A stretch of DNA of 35,161 nucleotides from an uncultured Flavobacteriaceae bacterium (lineage in GTDB: Bacteria; Bacteroidota; Bacteroidia; Flavobacteriales; Flavobacteriaceae). Shown here piece by piece: positions 1-8,690 of this stretch (position 1 is its first letter; every line of letters begins with the position of its first letter). The notes under the pieces are model-generated. The model saw only the letters and a list, made by a program, of their open reading frames with translations, made no database searches and was not told the origin of the DNA. The stretch covers positions 1 to 35,161 of the forward strand of contig CAJXVL010000001.1 of the NCBI GenBank assembly GCA_913061205.1, given 5' to 3'. Made by a program: the position numbers and the translations under genes.

Positions 1-46
1 AGATTCCTCTACGTCTCGTGGGCTCGGAGATGTGTATAAGAGACAG
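1..46. other. Nextera i7-side adapter (sequencing artefact)
   Basis: Bases 28-46 are the Tn5 mosaic end AGATGTGTATAAGAGACAG. Bases 13-27 are the Nextera read-2 tail GTCTCGTGGGCTCGG. Bases 5-12 (TCCTCTAC) fit an 8-base i7 index, which I recall as N712, and bases 1-4 fit the end of the P7 primer. This is untrimmed library adapter, not genome. It supplies an open frame that adds five spurious residues (MYKRQ) to the truncated gene that follows. Confidence 0.98.
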
Positions 47-1282
47 ATTTTAGACCAATTAACTTCGCAGCAGGCGATTGATTTAGAAAAAAGATACGGA
101 GCACATAATTACCATCCCTTACCAGTGGTATTAAATAGAGGAGAAGGGGTGTTTGTTTGGGATGTAGAAGGAAAAAAATATTATGATTTTTTATCTGCTT
201 ATTCTGCAGTTAATCAAGGGCATTGTCATCCTAAAATTGTTGAAGCCTTAAAGGATCAAGCAGGTTTATTAACGTTAACATCCCGTGCATTTCATAATGA
301 TATACTAGGGCAATATGAAAAGTACGTTACTGAACTATTTGGTTATGATAAAATTCTACCTATGAATACTGGTGTAGAAGGTGGAGAAACTGCATTAAAG
401 TTATGTAGGAAATGGGCATACAAGGTAAAAGGAATTCAGCAAAATAAAGCAAAGATTTTATTTGCAGAAAACAATTTTTGGGGTAGAACCTTAGCTGCAG
501 TATCTTCCTCTAGCGATCCAAGTGCATTTAATGACTATGGACCATATTTACCTGGGTTTGAGATTATAAAATATAATGATTTAAAAGCATTAGAAATAGC
601 CTTAGAGGATCCCAATGTAGCTGGGTTTATGGTGGAGCCTATTCAGGGTGAAGCTGGAGTGATGGTGCCAGATGAAGGCTATTTGAAAAAAGCTTATGAA
701 TTATGCAAATCAAAAAATGTATTATTCATTGCAGACGAAGTTCAAACTGGAATTTCTAGAACTGGAAAACTATACTGCTGCCAACACGAAGGAGTTAAAC
801 CAGATATTTTAATTTTAGGGAAAGCATTATCTGGAGGAGTTTTTCCAGTTTCAGCAGCTTTAGCAGATGATGAAATAATGATGACAATTAAACCAGGCGA
901 ACACGGTTCTACTTTTGGAGGTAATCCCTTAGGTTGTAGGGTGGCTATGGCTGCATTAAAGGTAGCTGTAGACGAAAATCTAGCTGCTAATGCAGAAAAA
1001 TTAGGAAGTCTTTTTAGAAAAGAGTTATCTAGTTTTGCTAGTAAAAATAATTTATTAAAATCTGTAAGAGGTAAAGGCTTATTAAATGCAATTTTGATAA
1101 ACGATACAGAAGATAGTTCAACGGCTTGGGATATTTGTTTGAAATTAAGAGATAATGGATTGTTAGCGAAACCTACTCATGGTAATATTATTCGATTTGC
1201 CCCACCTTTAGTTATAACAGAAGAACAAATTATGGATTGCATATCAATTATTAAAAATACAATTAATGAATTTGAAATTTAA
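47..1282 (+). CDS. rocD: Ornithine aminotransferase, 5' end missing
   Basis: PLP-dependent ornithine delta-aminotransferase of the class III aminotransferase family. It transfers the delta-amino group of ornithine to 2-oxoglutarate, giving glutamate semialdehyde in arginine/ornithine-proline metabolism. The visible 411 residues begin [20 protein letters not shown], close to the usual N-terminus of flavobacterial OAT, so probably only a few codons are lost. Family signatures seen are [12 protein letters not shown], the substrate-pocket [15 protein letters not shown], the NNFWGRT motif, IADEVQTG with the PLP-contacting Asp, and the Schiff-base lysine in LGKALSGG (about residue 259 of the visible part). 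The start codon lies outside the contig. The apparent GTG start at 32 lies in the adapter and should not be annotated. A strong terminator follows, so the gene ends its own transcript. Confidence 0.96.
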   Translation: MLDQLTSQQAIDLEKRYGAHNYHPLPVVLNRGEGVFVWDVEGKKYYDFLSAYSAVNQGHCHPKIVEALKDQAGLLTLTSRAFHNDILGQYEKYVTELFGYDKILPMNTGVEGGETALKLCRKWAYKVKGIQQNKAKILFAENNFWGRTLAAVSSSSDPSAFNDYGPYLPGFEIIKYNDLKALEIALEDPNVAGFMVEPIQGEAGVMVPDEGYLKKAYELCKSKNVLFIADEVQTGISRTGKLYCCQHEGVKPDILILGKALSGGVFPVSAALADDEIMMTIKPGEHGSTFGGNPLGCRVAMAALKVAVDENLAANAEKLGSLFRKELSSFASKNNLLKSVRGKGLLNAILINDTEDSSTAWDICLKLRDNGLLAKPTHGNIIRFAPPLVITEEQIMDCISIIKNTINEFEI

Positions 1283-1300
1283 ATAGAATAAACATATCAT

Positions 1301-1337
1301 AAAATATAAAAGCGGCTAATGGCCGCTTTTATATTTT
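1301..1337. terminator. Rho-independent terminator after rocD, likely bidirectional
   Basis: A 16-bp perfect inverted repeat (1301-1316 with 1322-1337) has a 5-base loop. The GC core GCGGC/GCCGC is flanked by AAAATATAAAA on the left and TTTTATATTTT on the right. The stem plus T-rich tail is a textbook intrinsic terminator for rocD. Confidence 0.9.
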
Positions 1338-1382
1338 ATAATAAAAAGATAATTATTAATAATTATTTGCTTTATTTGAAGT

Positions 1383-1931
1383 ATGAAAATTGGAGATAAA
1401 GTTTCTGTATTAGATGAAGATATATCCGGTGAAATTACCGGTATATCAAAAAATGAAATAACAATAATAGATTCAGATGGTTTTGAATATCAGTATTTAG
1501 AAAAAGAATTGGTATATGACTCTAATGATTTTTCTGATTTAACTATTTCTCTTCAAAATATTTCTGAAATCATTTCAGAAAAGGAACAGAAAAAGAATAA
1601 AAACATACCGAAAGTAAAATCTAAAGATAGAAGCCTTCCTCCAATGGAGGTAGATTTGCATATCCAACAATTGGTTCCAAAAACCAGAGGATTGGATAAT
1701 TTTGAAATATTGAATATACAATTAGATACTGCAAGGTATAAGATCACATTTGCCATTTCAAAAAGAATACAACGTATCGTGTTTATCCATGGAGTTGGAG
1801 AGGGAGTTTTACGTTATGAATTACACCGACTATTAAAAGAATACGAAGGCCAGCTTAAGTTTTACGATGCTGATTATCAAAAGTATGGAATTGGAGCAAC
1901 GGAAGTTTACTTATTTCAAAATAAAAAATAA
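1383..1931 (+). CDS. Smr-domain protein with N-terminal SH3/KOW-like region (DUF2027 type)
   Basis: A 182-residue protein. Residues 1-45 (MKIGDKVSVLDEDISGEITG...) resemble the small beta-barrel found at the start of DUF2027/Smr proteins of Bacteroidota. A charged lysine-rich linker follows (about 60-85). Residues about 88-182 form a Smr domain like that at the C-terminus of MutS2: the EVDLHI motif, the HGVGEGVLR loop corresponding to the family's HGxGxG, and the closing Y-GIGATEVYL strand. Smr domains are known nucleases or nucleic-acid binders. The role of this stand-alone version is not established, and I infer only nucleic-acid binding or cleavage in the cytoplasm. No signal peptide or membrane segment is seen. 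The gene stands between a terminator and a convergent gene one base away. Confidence 0.85.
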   Translation: MKIGDKVSVLDEDISGEITGISKNEITIIDSDGFEYQYLEKELVYDSNDFSDLTISLQNISEIISEKEQKKNKNIPKVKSKDRSLPPMEVDLHIQQLVPKTRGLDNFEILNIQLDTARYKITFAISKRIQRIVFIHGVGEGVLRYELHRLLKEYEGQLKFYDADYQKYGIGATEVYLFQNKK

Positions 1932-1932
1932 C

Positions 1933-2817
1933 TTAATTAAAATCGGGTGTTACAGAAATAGTTCCATCAATCACACCACTTTTATTTCCAAGTATCATGG
2001 TTTCCTTTGTAATTTCTTCAGAACCATTTACCAATACTAAATTATTAATAACCAACTCAATATCACTTGTTATTTGGTAAGAATGTATTCTGTATTGATC
2101 TATGGCATTGCTATTTGCAATAGCTGCAGTTAAATAGTCAGGATCATCACTAGTACCGGTAAAATCATTAGTAGGATCTAAATCTCCATTGGCATCTTCG
2201 TAGCGTGTTAATATGGTATCTCCATCATCATCAATGTCTAAATAATCAAAAATCCCATCATTATCAGTATCTAAAGGAAATTCATTGTTTCCGGATAAAA
2301 AACCAGCACCTAACTCATTAACAGTAGGTACATTATCTCCATCGTCGTCATTGTCAAAATAATTTAATAATCCATCGTTATCCGTATCTAAATTACTTTC
2401 TGGGTCTTCTTCAATTCCATCTTCATCATCTCTAGTTACAATAGTTGTAAGTAAAGCTATACCTGATGCTCCCAAATATTCTATACTTACACTAGGGCTC
2501 GTTGGCGGAATGTTACTGCAAAAATAACTATCAGTGATATCACCATCGTATTTACGATAATCAACAACATATGTATCGCCGTTTAAAACGTATTCTACAG
2601 TTCCGGATTCAAAAAACAAAACATCTGAAGTTTCTAAAATTAAAGAAATACTCTCTGCGGATAAAGAGTTGTTTATATTATAAAAAATATAAGCTCCAGG
2701 GCCACCACAATTATTTAAATTTGAAGTTTCAAAGTTGAAATCTGTAACTATGATCTCGCCATCATTACAAGAGTAGAATAAGCTAAAAAGAATAAGAATA
2801 AAAAATAATTTACGCAT
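1933..2817 (-). CDS. Lipoprotein with Asp-rich calcium-binding (TSP3-like) repeats
   Basis: The start is set at the internal ATG (2815-2817) because MRKLFFILILFSLFYSC is then a clean lipoprotein signal with acceptor Cys17. The longer frame to 2844 would put MFICVHLFV in front of it. The 294-residue product has a beta-rich N-terminal part (about 20-130). Two DTDNDG-containing repeats follow, each ending in a YFDNDDDGD or YLDIDDDGD loop, plus an EDANGDLDPTND loop. These match thrombospondin type 3/EF-hand-like calcium loops common in exported Bacteroidota proteins. The C-terminal ~80 residues are unrecognised. It probably sits on the outer membrane with bound calcium. Function is unknown. It ends one base from the convergent Smr gene. 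Confidence 0.75.
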   Translation of the reverse strand: MRKLFFILILFSLFYSCNDGEIIVTDFNFETSNLNNCGGPGAYIFYNINNSLSAESISLILETSDVLFFESGTVEYVLNGDTYVVDYRKYDGDITDSYFCSNIPPTSPSVSIEYLGASGIALLTTIVTRDDEDGIEEDPESNLDTDNDGLLNYFDNDDDGDNVPTVNELGAGFLSGNNEFPLDTDNDGIFDYLDIDDDGDTILTRYEDANGDLDPTNDFTGTSDDPDYLTAAIANSNAIDQYRIHSYQITSDIELVINNLVLVNGSEEITKETMILGNKSGVIDGTISVTPDFN

Positions 2818-2874
2818 AACAAATAAATGTACACAAATAAACAATTTTCTTTATTATGAAACTATAAAATTTAG

Positions 2875-2882
2875 TATTTTTG
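2875..2882 (+). promoter_or_regulatory. Candidate -7 promoter element for the cysteine desulfurase
   Basis: TATTTTTG fits the Bacteroidota sigma-A -7 consensus TAnnTTTG and lies about 38 bases before the ATG at 2921. No convincing TTG at -33 is visible, so this rests on the -7 match alone. Confidence 0.35.
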
Positions 2883-2926
2883 GCAACTATCAAGTTATAA
2901 TTTTATTATTTTTAGCAACTATGAAG
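2877..2926 (+). repeat. Imperfect 18-bp direct repeat spanning the start of the cysteine desulfurase
   Basis: TTTTTGGCAACTATCAAG (2877-2894) recurs as TTTTTAGCAACTATGAAG (2909-2926), matching at 16 of 18 bases with a 32-base period. The second copy contains the ATG start codon. The first has ATC at the same place. This could be a local duplication of the gene's 5' end or paired binding sites. Confidence 0.6.
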
Positions 2927-4066
2927 ACCGTTTATTTTGATAATGCAGCAACCACTAAGGTTAGAGATGAAGTTGTGCTAGAGGTCTCTAAGGCTTTAAG
3001 TGAATACGGCAACCCATCTTCTACACACGCTATTGGTAGATCTTCAAAATCAATATTAGAAAATTGTCGAAAAGAAATTGCATCAATTTTTAAAGTATCA
3101 GCTGCTGAAATAATTTTCACTTCTGGTGGTACAGAAGCAGATAATTTAATTCTTAATAGTTGTGTTCGTGATTTGAAAGTTACTAGAATAATTACAAGTA
3201 AAATTGAGCATCATGCAGTATTGCATGCCGTTCAAGAACTGAGCTTAAATTATAATTTAAACGTTAATTATGTGAATTTAGATGCCAATGGAATGATAGA
3301 CTATAATCATTTAGATAAGTTACTTAATGACAACTCTAGTAAAACATTAGTAAGCTTAATGCATGTAAATAACGAGATAGGAAACCGCATTGATTTAAAA
3401 AAAGTTGCAGATTTATGTAAAGAAAACAATGCTTTATTTCATAGTGATACGGTGCAATCTGTTGGTCACTATAATTTAAATTTCTCTGAAATTCCAATTG
3501 ATTTTGCAGCAGTAGCTGCACATAAATTTCATGGGCCAAAGGGAGTTGGTTTTGCATTTATTCGAAAAAACTCTGGATTAAAACCCCTAATTGTAGGAGG
3601 ACAGCAAGAAAGAGGATTAAGAGCTGGAACGGAATCTGTATATGCAATAGCTGGATTAAACAAAGCCTTGCAAATCTCTTATAGTAATTTGGAAGAAGAG
3701 ATGGAATATATTAAGTCTATTAAAAATTATTTTAAAGACCGACTTCTTCAAGAAATACCAAATTCAAAATTAAATGGTTATTGCGGAGATGATTCCTTAA
3801 GTACTTATACTTTATTAAATGTATTGTTACCGATGAAGCCAGAAATTGGGACCATGTTATTATTTCAATTAGATTTAAAAGGGATAGCTTGCTCAAAAGG
3901 TTCTGCTTGCCAAAGTGGAAGTGTAGGAGGTTCTCATGTTTTAGCTGAAATACTTTCCGAAGAAGATATGCAAAAACCTTCACTTCGATTTTCATTTTCA
4001 ACATTTAATACTAAGGAAGAAGTTGATTATGTTATTGAAACATTAAAAGATATCATTCAATCTTAA
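2921..4066 (+). CDS. Cysteine desulfurase, IscS/NifS type
   Basis: A cytosolic PLP enzyme that removes sulfur from cysteine as a persulfide for Fe-S clusters and thiolated cofactors. The 381-residue length is normal for the class. Visible residues matching E. coli IscS are His97 (EHHAV), Asn151 (HVNNEIG), Asp176 and Gln179 (HSDTVQS), the PLP lysine Lys202 (AAHKFHGPKG), and the catalytic-loop Cys330 in KGSACQSG. A second Cys324 lies six residues earlier. RGLRAGTES, the usual substrate-binding stretch, is intact. No isc or suf genes neighbour it, so the acceptor system cannot be told from context. Its stop is only eight bases from the end of the convergent TonB receptor gene. Confidence 0.94.
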   Translation: MKTVYFDNAATTKVRDEVVLEVSKALSEYGNPSSTHAIGRSSKSILENCRKEIASIFKVSAAEIIFTSGGTEADNLILNSCVRDLKVTRIITSKIEHHAVLHAVQELSLNYNLNVNYVNLDANGMIDYNHLDKLLNDNSSKTLVSLMHVNNEIGNRIDLKKVADLCKENNALFHSDTVQSVGHYNLNFSEIPIDFAAVAAHKFHGPKGVGFAFIRKNSGLKPLIVGGQQERGLRAGTESVYAIAGLNKALQISYSNLEEEMEYIKSIKNYFKDRLLQEIPNSKLNGYCGDDSLSTYTLLNVLLPMKPEIGTMLLFQLDLKGIACSKGSACQSGSVGGSHVLAEILSEEDMQKPSLRFSFSTFNTKEEVDYVIETLKDIIQS

Positions 4067-4074
4067 TTTGAATT

Positions 4075-6540
4075 CTAAAACCTCATAGTAGTTCGTAAAT
4101 TAAAAACACGAGGAGTTAAATAGTTAGGGATTGAATACTGCACTTTTGTGTAAACATCCCTGACAAATGTGTTTGTAATTGAGTTTTGTACATCAAAAAT
4201 ATTAAAAATTTCCAGCCCTACAGTAAGTTCTTTAAAAGGTTTGAAAAAACCAGAATTTTTTAGCTTATTTTCATTGATTAATACATACGAAAAGCCAACA
4301 TCAGCTCTTTTATAATCAGGTAACCTTGTTTGGTAGTCGTAAGGGTCAGCATAACTAGGTGAACCTCCTGGTAGACCTGTATTATAAGTTAAATTAAGAT
4401 ATAACTTTAAATCAGGTATAACCTTTACGTAATCTTGAAATAGTACCGCGAATTTTAATCGTTGATCTGTGGGTCTAAAAATATAGCCTCTATCATTAAT
4501 ATTTTCTTCTGTTTTAAGATAACCTATACTTACCCAGCTTTCGGTTCCTGGTACAAATTCTCCTGCTAATCTTACATCTACTCCATATGCATATGCAACT
4601 GCGTTATTTCTTGCACGGTATCGTATTCTTACATTTTCTAATGTATATGGGTTGACATCGGTTAGGGATTTATAATAAATTTCAGAATTTAAGGTAAATG
4701 GTCTTTCCCAAAGGTCAAAGCTATAATCGTTACCCAAAACGATATGAATGGATTGTTGTGCTTTAACTTCTGGATGAACAATCCCTAAAGAATCTCGCAA
4801 CTCTCTATAAAGAGGAGGTTGGTGGTAAAAACCACCTGAGACTCTAAAAAGCATATCAGCTTCCCAGTTGGGTTTTAGTGAGATTTGAGCTCTTGGGCTA
4901 AAAACGGTTTGGGTGTTACTTGTTAATCCTTTTCCAGCAACAGTCCAATTATGAGCCCTAAGGCCTGCGTTTAGCCATAAATCACTATTTCCTAAGGTTG
5001 TTCTTTTGCTCCATTGTACAAATCCGGAAATGTGATCTATTTGAACATCGTTAATTGCTCTAACTGCAGTATAAGGAACAATTGGAGAAACAAAAGGGTC
5101 ATAAGGTTGATTATTTCCTAGATCTCCTATAGGTGGTCGAATAGAAAACCCTGCGGAATCAATTATTTCATACTCTTGAATTCGATCACGAATGTCTTCA
5201 TGCGTATATTTAATACCGTACTCTATGTTATGGTCTTCAATAGATAAAAGACCTTTGTGTTCTAAATTAATAAATAATGCATCAAGATCGTTTCTAGCGT
5301 GTGTTAATTGCGATCCAATTCCTTCTGTAAATTCAACCTCACCAAGATCTTCTCCTCCAATATCGGTATTAACTTCACCCAATCTGTATTCGGCAAAAAT
5401 ATCATAGTGTTCTTGTTCTTTTGAATGATAGATAGACCCAATTACTTTTGCAGTATAACTTTCTGAAACTACATAAGTTCCTTTTAAAGCTCCAAAATAA
5501 GTTTGATACTGATCTCTTTCTTGTCCTTCGTAAAAAACCAGCAACGCTACTGGATCTGCAATAGTTCCAAAATTAGTTTGTCTGGTCAAAGGCTCGTATT
5601 GATAATCGTTTATAGATATGTTTCCTAAGAAATCAAGTTGAAGTTTATTGGTAATTTTATAGGTAAAATAAGCCTGAGCATCAGCAAATACAGGTTTGTA
5701 ATTGGCTTCCGTTTCTTTTGAGTTTACAAAAAGACTATTATTTCTGTAACGCAGTCCGGCGATTCCAGTAAAACGACCATTCTTTGAGGCGCCTCCAGCT
5801 GAAACATTTGATCCTAGTAAACTTAAATCAGCACTTGCCTCAAAAGAAACAGGCTTGCGATACGTTATGTCTAATACTGATGATAACTTATCACCATATT
5901 TTGCTTGAAAACCACCAGCAGAAAAATCAACTTTCGAGGTCAAGTCTGTGTTAACAAAGCTAAAACCTTCTTGTTGTCCACTTCTAATTAAAAAAGGCCT
6001 GTACACTTCAATTTCGTTTACATAAACTAAGTTTTCATCATAGTTTCCGCCTCTAACAGCATATTGTGTGCTTAATTCGTTATTGCTATTTACTCCTGGT
6101 AACGATTTTATTAAATTTTCAACTCCTGCATTTGCACCTGGAATTCTTCGAATTGCTTCAGGACTTATAGTTATAATGCCTTCTATTTGCATTCTTTTTT
6201 TTCGTGATATTACAACTTCACCAATTTGTTCAATATCAATTTTCATCACCGGATTTATTTCAAAGTCTGAATTTGGGCTTAAGGCCGGAATTGAAACTTG
6301 AATATTTTTAAATGTAACGTGAGAAAAAATTAAGGTTAACTTTTGATTAGCTGGCACTTCTAGAGAGAAAAAACCATCAAAATTTGTTTGAGTTCCTTCA
6401 CCATCAGTTGCTATATTAACTTCTGAAACAGGTGTATTTTTTTCGTCAAGGACTATTCCTTTTATGATAGCATTTTGTGATAAAAGGTTTCCGGTAATTA
6501 TAAAAAATAAAAATAAGACGAGATAAGTAGATGTTTTCAA
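4075..6540 (-). CDS. TonB-dependent outer-membrane receptor
   Basis: An 821-residue outer-membrane transporter. Residues 1-21 (MKTSTYLVLFLFFIITGNLLS) are a signal peptide. Residues about 24-105 form a CarboxypepD_reg-like beta-sandwich (IIKGIVLDEKNTPVSEVNIATDGEG). A plug domain follows (about 115-230; SLPGVNSNNELSTQYAVRGGNYDENLVYVNEIEVYRP split across strands), then a long beta-barrel ending in the aromatic RTTMRF. No SusD-like partner is adjacent, so it is not a typical polysaccharide-utilisation SusC, and the substrate is unknown. It is co-directional with and 14 bases downstream of the M23 peptidase, which suggests one transcript starting before 8240. Confidence 0.92.
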   Translation of the reverse strand: MKTSTYLVLFLFFIITGNLLSQNAIIKGIVLDEKNTPVSEVNIATDGEGTQTNFDGFFSLEVPANQKLTLIFSHVTFKNIQVSIPALSPNSDFEINPVMKIDIEQIGEVVISRKKRMQIEGIITISPEAIRRIPGANAGVENLIKSLPGVNSNNELSTQYAVRGGNYDENLVYVNEIEVYRPFLIRSGQQEGFSFVNTDLTSKVDFSAGGFQAKYGDKLSSVLDITYRKPVSFEASADLSLLGSNVSAGGASKNGRFTGIAGLRYRNNSLFVNSKETEANYKPVFADAQAYFTYKITNKLQLDFLGNISINDYQYEPLTRQTNFGTIADPVALLVFYEGQERDQYQTYFGALKGTYVVSESYTAKVIGSIYHSKEQEHYDIFAEYRLGEVNTDIGGEDLGEVEFTEGIGSQLTHARNDLDALFINLEHKGLLSIEDHNIEYGIKYTHEDIRDRIQEYEIIDSAGFSIRPPIGDLGNNQPYDPFVSPIVPYTAVRAINDVQIDHISGFVQWSKRTTLGNSDLWLNAGLRAHNWTVAGKGLTSNTQTVFSPRAQISLKPNWEADMLFRVSGGFYHQPPLYRELRDSLGIVHPEVKAQQSIHIVLGNDYSFDLWERPFTLNSEIYYKSLTDVNPYTLENVRIRYRARNNAVAYAYGVDVRLAGEFVPGTESWVSIGYLKTEENINDRGYIFRPTDQRLKFAVLFQDYVKVIPDLKLYLNLTYNTGLPGGSPSYADPYDYQTRLPDYKRADVGFSYVLINENKLKNSGFFKPFKELTVGLEIFNIFDVQNSITNTFVRDVYTKVQYSIPNYLTPRVFNLRTTMRF

Positions 6541-6554
6541 ATGTATTTATAGTT

Positions 6555-8240
6555 TTATTTTCTAAAAAATGTTGCCTCAAATGTAGCATTATTTCCAACA
6601 TTATCAATGACAATTAGTTTCAAATTATTTTCAGATTCTGAAATTATTTGATCATCAAAATCATAAGTAAGAACGTCTTTTTTGTAATTATATTCCATTA
6701 ATATAAACTTCCCATTAATCTTAGCTTTGTAGGAGCTAATTCCACTAAGAACGTCAGTGATTTTTATTTTAAGTGTTTTGTTTTTACTTATCCATTTGTT
6801 ATCTTGAAAATTCAGCGCTTTAATTTTTGGATCACTTTTGTCTGTTACTAAAACAAATGAACCAAGTGTTTTGGTATATGCAGTTAATTTATTTCCTTTT
6901 CTAGAAGTGAAATTATAATAGGGCTCTTTCTTGTAGTTAAGTCTTCCAATGTAAAGCTTGTCAATATCCTCGTCATTGTAATTTGAAATATCTGTTGAAA
7001 TGCTGATACTTTTATGAAGTGGAATAGTGTTTTTATGCAATACCAAGGTGTCTTCTTTTGCGTTAATGTCTAGATATACATCTTCATAAAAACTATTCGT
7101 TGGTATGTAAATATTAAATTTTCCTTTCCTTATTGAAGTTGCTTCATTAGCATAAATGAAATCTTTAGTAATGCTTGATTCTCTCTTTTTTACAATGGCT
7201 AACTGTTCTCCTTTTATGGGTATTGATATGCTTACTTTGTTATTTTTAAAATCGGTAACTTCTATTTTATAGGTGTAATTTAATTGATTTTGCACATCTA
7301 TAAATCCATTTTCATCTTCTAGTTGTATGATACTCAATGGGTTATTGGCTTGTCTAAAAAGTTTTTGTACTCGACTTTTATTGTTTTTAAAATATTGATA
7401 ATCTATAAACCTGTTCAAGTACCTTGTTTCTGCAAATGAAAATTTTTCAAAAGCTATTTTAAATTTTTCCTTCCCATTACAATAGGTGTCAATTTTATAA
7501 ACCCCATTCTTATTGGAAGCTCCATTTTGTTGGTCATAGGTTGATATTCCGAAACCAATTTTTCCAAAAGCAGTAATGTTTTCTGCGTTGTAGGATCCGT
7601 CTTTTTGAGGTATCAACCTTATTTTTACCCGATTTTCTGATTGATTAATCTGGGCATCTTTACTTAAAGGATACGCAAATACACTAGAAACTATGGGTTT
7701 TTTTGTATCGGAAATTTCTATACCAAAAAGCAAAGGATTCATAGGTCTAGAATTTGAATCGCGAATTTCAAAATGAAGATGCGGCCCTTCACTGCCTCCG
7801 CTATTACCAGTGTAGGCGATAAGATCACCTTTCTTTACCTTTAGTTGGTTGTCTTCTGGGAATAGTTCAATTTCATAAACTTCTTTTTTATATTGAGCAT
7901 TTTTCAGATAGTTTTGAATGCTATCTTCATATTTTTTTAAATGGGCATACACTGTAGAATACCCATTCGGATGTTTTATGTATAAGGCCTTTCCATATCC
8001 AAAATGAGAAACTTTTATCCTACTTACAAAGCCATCTGCAGGGGCATATATAGGAATTCCTTCTTGTTGTTGAGTTTTTAAGTCAATACCACTATGAAAA
8101 TGATCAGTTCTAAGTTCTCCGAAACTGCCAGATAGAATTAAAGGAATTTCAATTGGATTGTTAAAATATGTTGTTGGAATACTATCTTGAGCGAACGTAA
8201 ACCAATAGAAAAATAAGAAGAAGAGTTTAAGTAGTTTCAT
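6555..8240 (-). CDS. Exported M23 (LytM) family metallopeptidase
   Basis: A 561-residue protein with a signal peptide MKLLKLFFLFFYWFTFAQ. The M23 domain spans about residues 28-175. Zinc-site residues are present: His49 and Asp53 in HFHSGIDL, and His156 in GPHLHFEIRD, with His100 in VYAHL as the catalytic histidine position. The family acts on peptidoglycan cross-bridges, and this one keeps all metal ligands, so it is probably active rather than a scaffold. An insertion of about 30 charged residues (about 103-135) separates two core strands. Residues about 180-561 are beta-rich, probably Ig-like, and unrecognised. It is first in a two-gene minus-strand unit with the TonB receptor. A functional link to that receptor is only suggested by position. 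Confidence 0.9.
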   Translation of the reverse strand: MKLLKLFFLFFYWFTFAQDSIPTTYFNNPIEIPLILSGSFGELRTDHFHSGIDLKTQQQEGIPIYAPADGFVSRIKVSHFGYGKALYIKHPNGYSTVYAHLKKYEDSIQNYLKNAQYKKEVYEIELFPEDNQLKVKKGDLIAYTGNSGGSEGPHLHFEIRDSNSRPMNPLLFGIEISDTKKPIVSSVFAYPLSKDAQINQSENRVKIRLIPQKDGSYNAENITAFGKIGFGISTYDQQNGASNKNGVYKIDTYCNGKEKFKIAFEKFSFAETRYLNRFIDYQYFKNNKSRVQKLFRQANNPLSIIQLEDENGFIDVQNQLNYTYKIEVTDFKNNKVSISIPIKGEQLAIVKKRESSITKDFIYANEATSIRKGKFNIYIPTNSFYEDVYLDINAKEDTLVLHKNTIPLHKSISISTDISNYNDEDIDKLYIGRLNYKKEPYYNFTSRKGNKLTAYTKTLGSFVLVTDKSDPKIKALNFQDNKWISKNKTLKIKITDVLSGISSYKAKINGKFILMEYNYKKDVLTYDFDDQIISESENNLKLIVIDNVGNNATFEATFFRK

Positions 8241-8334
8241 AGTGTAAAATTAACAATACGCTATAAATAATTAGAGGAATTGAGGTAATTTAATAGATAA
8301 GTTATTCAATAATACAAAATATAGTGGTTTTTAA

Positions 8335-8365
8335 TTGGCTTTTCAACCGCCGATTGTTAACTTTG
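8335..8365 (+). promoter_or_regulatory. Promoter for the coiled-coil gene and zapA
   Basis: A TTG at 8335-8337 and TAACTTTG at 8358-8365 are separated by 20 bases and lie 26 bases before the ATG at 8392. This matches the Bacteroidota TTG ... TAnnTTTG promoter in both boxes and spacing, the best match in the window. Confidence 0.6.
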
Positions 8366-8391
8366 TAAACAGAGTATTGAAATAAATTTTA

Positions 8392-8682
8392 ATGAGCAAT
8401 CTATCAGAAATTGTTGATTCTCTTGAGAATAGGGTTGGCAAACTGCTTCAAGAACATGAGAACTTGAAGAACAAAAAGTCAAAACTAGAAGAAGAAATTA
8501 CAGTTTTAATGACGCAACAAGATCAATATAGCAAACAAATTGAAAATTGGCGTGAAGAATGTACTACATTAAAGTTAGCAAATTCGATGCTTGGCAGTAA
8601 TGAATATAAGCGAGAAACAAAACTCAAAATAAATGAATTAGTTCGGGAAATTGACAAATGTATAACACAACTTTCTGAATAA
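8392..8682 (+). CDS. Small coiled-coil protein upstream of zapA
   Basis: A 96-residue, highly charged, nearly all-helical protein with heptad patterning from residue 5 to about 60 (LENRVGKLLQEHENL, KLEEEITVL). A short conserved-looking segment ANSMLGSNEYKRETKLKINE follows. There is no signal peptide or membrane segment. A similar short protein precedes zapA in many Flavobacteriaceae as I recall, sometimes mis-annotated as a tRNA synthetase subunit. Eight bases separate it from zapA, so the two are surely co-transcribed. A role in division-ring assembly, by analogy to ZapB-like coiled coils, is inference from position and fold only. Confidence 0.8.
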   Translation: MSNLSEIVDSLENRVGKLLQEHENLKNKKSKLEEEITVLMTQQDQYSKQIENWREECTTLKLANSMLGSNEYKRETKLKINELVREIDKCITQLSE

Positions 8683-8690
8683 ATTAAAAA

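Noticed and set aside
32-46. GTG start and residues MYKRQ for the ornithine aminotransferase
   Set aside because: These bases are adapter, so the codons are not genomic.
3732-4004. Minus-strand open frame inside the cysteine desulfurase gene
   Set aside because: It lies opposite an intact enzyme gene, and its leucine/isoleucine/histidine-rich composition is that of an antisense shadow.
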